From Candidula unifasciata (lineage: Eukaryota; Mollusca; Gastropoda; Stylommatophora; Geomitridae), in the NCBI GenBank assembly GCA_905116865.2, contig CAJHNH020004602.1:180725-244724 (forward strand): 64,000 nucleotides of DNA, written 5' to 3'. The notes below the pieces were generated by a model. It ran no database searches and was not told where the DNA came from. It worked only from the letters and a program-made list of their open reading frames with translations. The translations under genes and the position numbers were made by a program. Shown here piece after piece: positions 35,326 to 46,643 of this stretch (positions are counted from its first letter, which is position 1; the number at the start of each line of letters is the position of its first letter).

Positions 35326-35742
35326 AAGAAAGTGCAAACTTTTATTCTGCTATTTAAAGACATTTCGCTGCTTCACTTGTTGCTTGTGTACAAAATAATA
35401 GAAAACATGCTGATTATTGTGTATTTATTTGTGAATGCTGTAAGTTCATATAAAAATAAAACAAACATTGAGTCAGTCATACAACATGGATATAATTACA
35501 AATACGTAATGTGATGGTTTTAGCTAAATTGATTGTGTGAAGCAAAATATGAGGAACATAAGATCAGTTGTGAGGGTGAACATATTCTTAACTCAGCTGC
35601 AAGCAATGCATGATATGTGTTTAGCCGATACTCATCAGTCCCATCTATAATGTAATGTAGTATGTTCTTTAATTTTCTTTACTTATATCATGATAAAAAC
35701 CTCTGACTTCACGTGGTCACCTTCGTTATGGATCCTTTGGAG

Positions 35743-36130
35743 CAGTGGAATCCAACCTTTTTCATGTGTCCCCCTCCCTTGAGAATGTGGCTCGACCCCC
35801 CCCCCCCCCCCCCCCCCCCGGGAGTAAATGGCAAGACCTCCACGCCCCCTTGAGATATGGCAAGCCCTTTCTGCCCTACCCCCAGTGTAACAAAATAGTA
35901 TAAAAAAGAGGAGGAATGTTTTCTTAATCTATAATTAAATGGAGTTATCATGGTAATTGTGCTTTGTGGTGCCGGGTTCGATCCCAACTGCGGATGATTT
36001 GTCTTGGGATGGTTTCGACATTGGTACCGTGTGTTGACTGTTCAGAAGGCATTGGCACACTACAGGACTTTCTCATGCCCCCCCCCCCCCCCCCCCCAGG
36101 GAGTCGCATCTCCCAAGTTGGAGAACACTG
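35743..36130. mobile_element. hAT-type element with internal poly(C) tracts
   Basis: Ends CAGTGGAATCCAACCTTTT and AAGTTGGAGAACACTG, with an imperfect 8-bp duplication CTTTGGAG/CTTTAAAG. It holds runs of 24 C (35796-35819) and 20 C (36078-36097). Confidence 0.8.
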
Positions 36131-38181
36131 CTTTAAAGTATGTTCCAAACCAATCACAGCATTTAATGGCTGTTGCAATTTTTAACTAGGCAAATTTTGT
36201 TTGTACATTAAGTAGTTTGCCATTGCTTTCTAAGCAGTCAATTATCAATACTATTGTAAAAAACTCAGTGCAAAGCAGTCTGCTGTCAAATTGCCTGCAT
36301 ATGGAATCGAACTAGGAATTATAAATTACTTAACCTTAAAGAACATAATATGCCAACTACTGGAAAGTCATGGACTTATATGATATTTTACAGCAGTTAT
36401 TTCTGCTGTCATAACATTGTTGTTGAGACAAAAATAAAGATAAAAGCTAGATGTATGACATCTTTCAGTACTAGGTCTATGGATGGATAAATGGCAACTT
36501 TCCTAACCGAGTGAATAACACTTTTCTAACTAATCTAATAATGGCACATTTACATTTCAGAATAACATTCAAACACAACAGTATTTCAATACTTTCTTAA
36601 CAAATGAATTATAATTATAAATGCATTATAAAAACTAGTGACGAACAACATTCAGGGATATGTATAGAAAACATGGCACAGTCTCTTTTGTATAAACTAG
36701 CAACAGCAAAATATATATATGTTTTTTAATAAGATGTGACTTCTATCACAAAACAGTAATTTAATTTCTGTTAATTAACTCTTTCAGTTCCAGGCGATAT
36801 GTGATGTTTTACTTTCTCCCCACGTATCAAACATCACACGAAGTGTCTTCTTAAATTTTAGTTTTGGTCAGTATATACTAAATAAATCTGGCAAACACAG
36901 AGTTGTCTTTCATTCATTGTTCATTCCTACAATGCAGAAAATGGTTAGAATTTTTTTGGCAATTTTTAATGAAAACAGTAATTATTTTTGTACAAAACTT
37001 GAGGCGCCCAAAAGGTTAAGAGGGAACATAGGACAGCAGTAGTTGGAGCTATCAATAAATTCAGATTTCTTTGCAAATTTACATTTGTGAGTTGTCTTCA
37101 GGAAACCATGTTGTAAAATGGGTAATGTGAGTATTTAGTGCAAGAATCGTTTGTTTTTAAACAGACCTATCTCCACTGAAGTGGTAATATGGTCAACTGC
37201 ACACTCGCTGCCTTTGCTTTTATTGTCCATAGCATTTTCTGGTAGCCATTTACAGAGGTAATGTATCAGTGATCAGCTGCATGTATATCACTTTTTCATT
37301 CTTTACTTGAACTTTACAATATAAGCAATTGTATTCTCAGATGTAAAGCTGTCTTTTACTTTGCATTTCCCAGTAGTGTACAGCTTTGTCACAGCTCAAC
37401 AAATGTAATTTATACATTTAGAGGGGTCGGTTCATTTAACATAAATATCATCATCAAGTGCTTTGCCGACGGGCGTGGGCAGTAATGCTTCTGCACATCT
37501 TGCATCTCTGAAAGCATGCATGTATTAGTTCATTTGGTGGACACCTTTCCATGCTACGATAAAAGCTGCCCAAGATGATCTCTTCCTGTCTTATCTCTTT
37601 TTCCTACATCAGCAAACAACAGAAGCATCAAGGACAGACTAAAATATATGGCAAAGATATGAACAGTACTTCTTAGTTGGTCTTGAACCCTTCCACTCTG
37701 TGAATGCTAAAAAACAAAAAAGTCCTGAATCCATGGAAATTCCTAAAAATAAAATCCTTTTGTTTTAAATTTAAAAAAAAATATTTTTACAGGTAACTAA
37801 TCAATTGTTTAAAAATTTATTTATTGAGATTTTTTTTTTTTTTTTAAATCTTTGAAAGAACATAAAATGGGTGTAATAAGTAAACAAGAACAGAGTGAAG
37901 CATTAAATGAAATTTTTCCTCTGGGGCCTAATGCAAATATGTATTTTGTGGCTCATGCTGTCACTTCTATCACTGAGGCTTAGGGGAAAGTGTTAAGTCA
38001 GCCAAGCTTTCAAAAAAGCTATTGGATCTTTTGTTTTGTCACCGCATACTCCAATTTAATAATTACAATATAATCATAGTAATTAGAAATCCAGATTAAG
38101 CACTGGATGCCTGTAATCCTGTTTTATCCATCCAGTTACAATTGATTTGTTTAGGCTGACATATTTACCAACAGAACACAA
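36131..38181. other. AT-rich DNA downstream of both genes
   Basis: This holds the 3' flank of the minus-strand Kunitz gene, including its untranslated region. I see no other gene or named repeat. Confidence 0.5.
37816..37825 (-). terminator. Possible polyadenylation signal of the Kunitz gene
   Basis: Two overlapping AATAAA hexamers on the minus strand, about 360 bp after the stop codon. Plausible only, because the DNA here is AT-rich. Confidence 0.35.
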
Positions 38182-38444
38182 CTACAAAGATAGAAATGCC
38201 AGAATATCCTTTCCAAAAATATGAGTCACCAGAACTATCAGCAAAACAAAGCTGGTTTCTATGGAGACTGGAGCATGATTCCCACACCTGTCCTCACACT
38301 CTTCTAGAGTTTCAAAATTGTTCTCGTTACCCCCACATCCTCCATAACGAAACTCCCCACACGTCTGTGTTTCAGAGTTGTAGTAGTAGCGAAATATCAT
38401 ACCTTTGCAATTTCCTGCGTCAGATTTAAGTTCGCATATGTTGT
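38182..38444 (-). CDS. Kunitz gene exon 6: Kunitz domain 5 and hydrophobic C-terminus
   Basis: Begins NICELKSDAGNCKGMI and contains RYGGCGGNENNF, with P1 Lys. After Cys6 come about 30 residues including SFVLLIVLVTHIF and then LAFLSL at the stop. A C-terminal hydrophobic stretch of this kind suggests a GPI-anchor signal or a membrane segment. Confidence 0.9.
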
Positions 38445-41400
38445 CTGGAATAAAAGTTAAATATATTATAATTGTTTTAGGTTATTAATGGGTGCTGTTA
38501 ACAAAGCATGGCAGTTAAATTCAGTTTACGGTTATTGATAGTTGCCGTTAACAAAGAATGGCAGTTAAATGGTACATTTATTGATGGTTACTGTAGGCAA
38601 AGCATGGTTAGGACTCCTGTCACAACACTCCAGGCACACCTGTAGCTTCTGAAATCTACACTGTTATGATCTATAAGTGTTTTGCTATAAATCACTGTAA
38701 TAATCCATCCTTATGTGGCAATTCAGTCTGTTCTGCAATAATCCATCAGTGTGTAGTGGCTACTATCCATTCTGTGCTGAAATAATTTGTTAGTCTGTAG
38801 CTACAATCCATTCTTCTAGCTGCAATTCAGTCTGAATAATACACCGGTGAGCAGCTAACATTCAGTCTATGTTGACATAATCCATCAATGTGCAGCTACT
38901 GTTAAGTCTACTGAAATAATCAACCATCTACAATCCAATCTGTTCTGGAGTAGTCGATTAGTCTGTAGCTACAATCCAGTCTCGAATAAATTATGCATCC
39001 AAGTACTGCTACTATCCAGTCAGTGCAGCAATAATCCATTAGTGTGCAACTACTATTCAGCCTGCTGAAATAATCCATCAGTGTAGCTAAAATCCAGTCT
39101 ACTCTGGAATAATCCATTAGTCTGTAGCTACAGTCCCATCTGTAATGTATCAATATATAGCTACTGTCCAGTCTATGATAAAATATTCTGTTAGTGTGTA
39201 GTTACAGACCAGAATAATCCAGTAGTCTGTAGCTACAATTCAATCTAATGAGGATGAAAGTTCTAGAAATATTTAACAGGCAAATTTGGGTTTTTTCCCG
39301 CTGTTGGGGTATCAGCAGACCTGTCCGAATATAACTAGAATATCCAGCTATCCTCCGAATAACGGTCCCAAATTATTGAGGCCGAAAATATATCCTAACA
39401 GTTCCTCAGTCACGTGTAAATTGCGGACTTCCGGAGACTATACCGCCACCGCCGAGAGTATCCCCCAGTGGATTGGGGCTAAACTAGATGGCTGGGACTC
39501 ACAAGCAAATAAAATGTAGGAAGCTGCAGGAGATGCGGTAGCTGCTGCTCGTGAGTCCCAGCTATCTAGTTTAGCGGTAGCAAAAGACGCCGGAAGTGCA
39601 CAATTTAAGTCGCTGGAAGTCTGCAATTGACATGTGACTGAGGCCCTGTTAGGGTATATTTTTATCCTTGAAAATTTGGGACTGTTATTTGGGGAATAGC
39701 CTAATATCCTTATGGTGGATTGGGTATAAAGTGCTGGACCTTCATTTTTTAGCCCAATTGACACTATGGATAAAGGACACACAGCGGATAAAGTAGTCAA
39801 CATCACCCCAGCCATCTCTATTTCCAAGGAAATACCTGGCACCCTTTTTAGGCCTGGTCAGCCTGGAAGCCAAGATTAATTGTGGGTGAAAAAATCTGGC
39901 TCGATACAGATTTTAACTCTCAACCTTGGGGGCCTGCACCCGTGTGTCTAGCCGCTACTCCACGGCAGCTCCCAAAGAAGCAGAAGGGAACCAAAATTAC
40001 ATAGAGATGATAATTTGATTTTTGGGGTTAATAATACGAGAAGGACATAGACTGAGCTGCACTCAATGGCAAAAGTTAAGATGATTTGTTGGGTTTCTTG
40101 AGGGGCTGTTCTGCATTGCAAGTTAAAGGGGTAGAAGAAGAAGGATGAGAACTACTCTTTAAATGCTGAACTCCCCATGTGAGTTCTGAGGCCCAGTTTT
40201 GACGGGAAAAAGAATAGACCCGCCGCCTTATCCTGATAAGCATGTCCTATAACTGGACTAACTGGAGGTTTTCTTTCAGAGTCAGAGTGCATCTGCCTGA
40301 GAGGTGAGGAAGCAGCAGTCTGCATACAAATAAGCCAGATCTGTAAAACTGATGTGCATGTAAAACTCAAGTTTTGGAACAAGACTCAAGTCCACAAGTG
40401 GATGAACAACCAGAACTTTTGGCGGGAGCTTACAGCCGGTGAACGAGAAGAAGAAGAAGAAGAAGAAATGCTCAACAACAACACAGTTCTTGAATAATAA
40501 AACTGGTATTATTGATACTAAAGTATTTGATAACTAAACATGGTATGTAACAAGACTTTACCTGTACTTTTTCGTATGCAATCTTTTTCACATTCTTCAA
40601 ACGTAGCAAACCTGTTATCATTGCCTTCACAGCCACCATAGATAAATTCCTTGCACGTGTTAGCACGAGGATCAAAGTAGAATCTTTGGATGTTTCCTTT
40701 GCATGGACCCTCTTGTTTGGCTAAATAGCAGTAGTCTGCTGTAAGAGAGATCACAATCAGTATCATGTTTTTTTCCCATGTGGGTTTCAGGTTTCCCTTG
40801 GGGATGGAGAGCATGTTTTAAAATGTGACTAAAGGTTTGCTGAAATCCAATGTGTTGGTCTGAAAGGCACATACATTGCAGCTTAGCTGTAAACCATAAC
40901 ACAGAGTACCAACCACCCTTTTGAGGGTGAGGTCAATCCACAAAAAGAAGAGATCATTTCTTCTGAATTGGTACCATTGTAGCGCTGGTACAGTCAATAT
41001 GTAGGTCTGGGTTCAGCCCTCGGGTAATGATTGCTTGGGTTTAAGGACCATCATCTTATTCACTGAACTGCCCATTAGTGGTCTGACCTATCTGTTTATC
41101 TGTCTGTATATCTATCTGTCTGTATATCTATCTGTTTGTCTTTATATCTTTCTGTATATCTATCTGTCTGTATATCTATCTGTCTGTCTTTATATCTTGC
41201 TGTATAGTGAATTCTTAATTAAACATTAAATAAATTGGGAATATTCGGAGACAGAATCGAATAAAAAATGGGTACTGAAATGGAAAAATGTTTGAGGAAG
41301 CAAAGTCATCGAAGTTAACATCTAGAACAAACATCTTTGGTTTGGTAAAGATGCCATGCATTCTTCATACCCCATCTTTACATTACACCAAATAGCTCTA

Positions 41401-42771
41401 TACCACCTGTGACCACTGTTATAAGTGAAAGATCACAAATACACTAGGAACACTCTGAAACAGTAAAGTATCACAAAACAGGTGCTGAACTAAGAAAAAA
41501 ATTTATTGATGGAATGGGGTCATCCAAGCTAAAAATGAATAGGGAAGAAAGAAAAACATGGACAGTACAGAAGGGGTTAGAGCAGCGGTTCTCAACCTGT
41601 GGGAATGGAACGACCCTTTTAAAGGGGTCGCCTAAGACCATAGAAAAACGCAGATTCACTGAAGTTATGAAGTATCAACCAAAAATAATTTCTTGTTTGT
41701 GTGTGGCCACCTCATGAGGAACTGTATTAAAGGGTCGCGGCATTAGGAAGGTTGAGAACCACTGGGTTAGAGCAATTAAGTATGAGTCATTTGGGACCTA
41801 CAGCAACACAACAGTGCCATGGTCGAATCAACAGAATTGTTATATGCTCAGCAGTCCGGAAATTCCCATGTTAAGAATTCCTGAAACTCACCTGCAGTTC
41901 GTGTCATAGACACACATGCCTTGTCACACTCCTCCACGGTCCCAAAGTTGTTGGAGTTGCCTTCACATCCCCCATAAATGAACTCCTTGCACGTGTTGGA
42001 CTCTGTGTCATAATACAGGCGAGGTATCTGCGCTTTGCACTTTCCTACCTCGGGTTTCAAAGAGCAGTCAACTGCAGAAATAATTATGACATTTTTTTTA
42101 AAGCTGCGAAACAGAAGAAAAGATATGTCTGCGCTTTGATACGAACATATTGTAATAAGTGGCACTGTGAAGAAATAGTTCATTGATTCTTGGTGGAAGG
42201 ATATAAAACCGAACGAAAAATAGTTTAGCGAGCTTCACAACATAACACAAATAAAACATGAACGTTGCGGCTATAGAGCCTTCATCAAAACATACATAAA
42301 TCAAACAAAACCACACGATACACTGAATAACTTAACTAAGTATCCGGAAGCAGCCACGTTTATGTCTTGCCAGTAGAATGAGACACATGGGACCTCGAAT
42401 ATAAATAGCCTTGGATTCTTCGTGTATCACATCCTTTTTTTTACCGAGATAGGTAAGTGGCGTGTACAGAGCAGTTCGTCCATTACTATTTCTTTGCTCA
42501 AGAATGGGTTGAAGTAGCCTTAACTCTTTCCGATCCCAGGCAGCGCATGATGATGTTTAATGGACTCTTCACAATAAAACCCAGCCATAGTACAGAGCAT
42601 TCATATATATACATTTGGTCAGAGTACACCAAAGGAACCTGGCTTCCTTCAGTAGCCACTTTTGCTGTGCATTTATGGTGTTTTAAATAAAGTTCTGTAG
42701 TTGTGAAATTTCGTAGTGATGGCTTCTCCTGCAAGACCTACTGGGTCTGATAGAGTTAAGACAATGGCTAG

Positions 42772-42841
<70 letters not shown>

Positions 42842-43477
42842 AATGCTAATCTGTACGAGTGGTTTTATTTCTCAGATGATTTATTGTGTGTAATTTCCGG
42901 CCCCAGACCTTTACGGCACTGTAGTGTGAGCCGGTGACATCTGCTTCTTAAGCAAATACGGGAGAGCTACGCCCACTGGGGTAAACTGTTTGCTTGGCGG
43001 TAATAAAATATACTCGAGACGTTGTATAGAATCTGTAAATATACGCTCTGCTGAGCTGTCGACACCCCCCCCCCCCCCCCCCAAAAAAAAAAAATGCCGT
43101 TCGTCACTGACTTTGGAAAGAACTGGGTACGAATGCAGAATTCAGACCTCATCAACACAGGACAACTTTGCAGCTGTCGGGTTTCCTAATATAACCGGTT
43201 CGTAATTTAACGGAGTTTCTGGGATTTGTTCCTGTTGAATTTACATCCGAAAAGTAGCCTTTTGAGTCACTGGGTGTCAGGGTGCGGAAAGAGGATATGC
43301 GAGAATATGGGGTAAAGGAATTGTGGGTATTGGTGGTCGATATATGAGAATGAGATAAAATATTGAAACTAAAGCAGTGAGCATTAGTAATGACAAAAGC
43401 AGGAATAGTTATATAGCTGGGCGGGTAGAAGAGTTTAAGAATAAACAAATGAGTTTGATTTCTAAAGAGCTGTACAA

Positions 43478-43524
<47 letters not shown>

Positions 43525-43544
43525 TACATACATACATACATACA

Positions 43545-43578
<34 letters not shown>

Positions 43579-46500
43579 CATACATACATACAAAGAAGAG
43601 TAAATGTAATCTTTTGCTGTCAGACTAGGAAACGAAAACAGTGATATTCATCCTTTCTTTTACCTTGGTGCTACAACAAGCTCTGCTTAGAAAACTAACT
43701 CTGTAAGCGTTGCTATTTTAAAACTGACAACAATACTAATTGGGCCGATGGAAAATAACCAGAATAGCTATTAGTGTTTGTTAATCTATGATTGCCCCGA
43801 CAACACCAGTCCTTGCCAAACAGCAAACATTATATATGGAGATTAAAAAAACATGTTATGCAAAACTAAGATTCGGTTGTTCACAGCACTAGCTATTAGT
43901 AAATACATTTACATAATGGATTTGTAAAACATTGGCCTTAACAGCTGAACTCAAAGGAAGATACAAGCATTTGAAAAGTTTTATTCAAAAAAATGGCAGG
44001 CAAATTATACAGAGACTACATTACAAACGAAGAGGTTCGCCATATAATTATAAAGCACATAGTCAGCTATTTAACTACAGTGAAAAGGTGAGAAATGCAC
44101 CGGTATGGACATGTAATAAGATCTAAGGCCTTTCAAAAACAATACTGCAAGGCTCACTAGAGGGGAAGAGGCAAATCAAGAAAGAGCTGTTTACAGAACC
44201 TGACTGACTGGACAGGCCTCTGGCATGCAGCCATAAAATCCATCGCAACTGACCGCAAAGGGTGGAGAGAGCTTATAAGTCAACAGAAACTGGTGACCCA
44301 GCGACACGCAGTGTTACTGGATGATTATGATGACTGTTAGAAATGACCGTTTCGTACCTTTGGTGGCGTTCTTGACGCATGCGGCTTGGCATTGCTCCGC
44401 ATTTTCGAAGTTGTTGTCGTTGCCGCCACACCTGCCATAGGTGAACATTTGACAAGTGTTGGTGTCTGCATCGTAGTATAGGCGTGGGGTGGAGGCTTTG
44501 CAGTCTTCTTGCTTCGGTAAGAGGGAGCACCGGTCGCCTGAAACTGAGTACACGGTTGAAGTAGGTTAGTTGTCAAGACGAGATTCTGAAGACAAATTAG
44601 CGATTATAACCTTCTTCTGCTTCGGCCCCCTTACTTCTCCGTCTTTTTTGTTTTGTTTTTGTTTATTTGTCTGCAGCCTGTTTATTCATTGTCTCTCACG
44701 CAGATGCACTGCGACTTCAAATGAAGCCACCCCCACCCCCAAGTTAGTCGACACTTAAGGCATTACTTTTGGGGAGGCAGTAGGCGGCTCTTCTTGTCTC
44801 CCCTAAACGCTTAAACATATTACACATTTCTATACCTAGGATATACCTATACAAAACAAGTTTGGCGTACTCCGCAGCTCAGCCATGGAACTGTCTTCCA
44901 CAACAGATCAAAAATACCACTAGTCCCTATAGGTACAATCGAAAACTGTTCGAATATTATTTGAGACCCGATTACTTTCCCCCATAGAGGACCAAAAGAA
45001 AAATGTGTTTGAAATAGCGCCATTTTCCCTAGATTTATAACAACCACTACGGTTTATTGTAGTTAAAAATGTACTGGTTATTTTGATGCTTTTGATAATG
45101 TTTTATTACTTGATGTGTGAATGAAATGATGTAAGAATGGAGGGAGACCTCAAGGGGCAGAATTTTAGACAGGCCTGCGTGCCCAATTCTTAACCCTTTA
45201 AAAATAAAGTTTGTTCGTTCGTTCGTTCGCGCCCCCCCCCCCCCAATATGTTTCCTGCAACCGAGACAGGGAGCCTTTACTTCCAGGACATAATGCTGGT
45301 ATCAGTTTTAGGGCTGATCAACCTGGTAGCCCAGTGTCCTTATTCTCGCTGTCACACCAGACTCAAACCGCCAAGCAGCGGTCTGCAGGCATTTCGGGAC
45401 TACACTACCACAGTTCTCATAATCCGGGCCTAAAGAGAATAAGGCACCTGGGTATAACCGGAGGGTCTGGCCGGCTCACTGCGCTCAGAAGAAAGGCAAG
45501 ACGGACATATAACCAGATTGTGACCGGTACCATCAGTATTGGAACTTTGCGCTAGCTGCTGAAGACGAGGACGGAGCACGCATGTGAATGCCCCAGGTGC
45601 TGTGATGTCAATTCTTGACTCAACTCATAATCCGTGTCTTAGCCTAAGTTTATGATAAACCTCTGTACGTACCGACAGTTGTTATCTCTCTGACACATAT
45701 GTTATCGCAGTCCTGCAGTGTCTCGAAGTTGTTGTCGTTTCCCCCACAGCCTCCATAGACAAACTCCTTGCAGCTGTTGCTGGCAGCTTCATAGTAGAGT
45801 CTGGGAAATCTTGCCATGCACATTCCCTGCTCTGGGGGAAGGAGGCATCTTTCGGCTGGTAGGATAGAAACAGCAGACAATAAAAGGAGAGATACAAGGC
45901 TTTGAACTCAGCATTACATTGACAACATTGACGAGAGCATAGGTTTTTACCTTCACATCTTTTTGATTGGGAGTCGCCTTGGCGTTGGCGGCTAGACTCC
46001 CGTCTGCGAATCGGAAGGTCGTGGGTTCGCGTCCTGACAAGAGCCGGACTTTTTTTTAATGACCCTGACTCCTAGGTCGACCCAGCTTTGAGTGAGTACT
46101 TGGTGCAGTCTTGGGAAGTAAAGGCGGTCGGCATGATGCTGACTACATGACCCACCAAGTGCCGATTGGTCTATACAAGATATATGTCTCGCCCTAAATT
46201 ACCAATACGCCTAAAGGCGTGGTAAAGGGACCTTTACTTTACATTCTTTTGATTGATTGGATAATGAAAGAATACCTAACCCCCCAAAAGGCTTCGAGGT
46301 GTACTGTGATTATGTCTCTAGTCCCTCTTTTACATAAGTCACTGTAGACCTGATAGATGATTTGGGTCAGTGTCATGCAGATGGTGCTTACTTCCCGTAA
46401 AATGTTTGGCTTGGTCAACCTGGGAGCGCGTATAAGTCATCAAAGTCAGTCTAGAAGGGGACTCCAACCTGTAACAAGAACTTTCTAGAAAGAAGGGTGC

Positions 46501-46595
46501 TGGTAGGCACCACGCATTGCCTATTACGGTAGCGCTGAAAAACAAATTATTACCCCCCAAAAAAAGATGCCGGTACTGAGTACTGTTGCGTACCG

Positions 46596-46643
<48 letters not shown>

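Noticed and set aside
43152..43589. 145-residue Tyr/Val/Cys-rich frame
   Set aside because: Its N-terminal part is a CATA microsatellite and the remainder has no recognisable domain.
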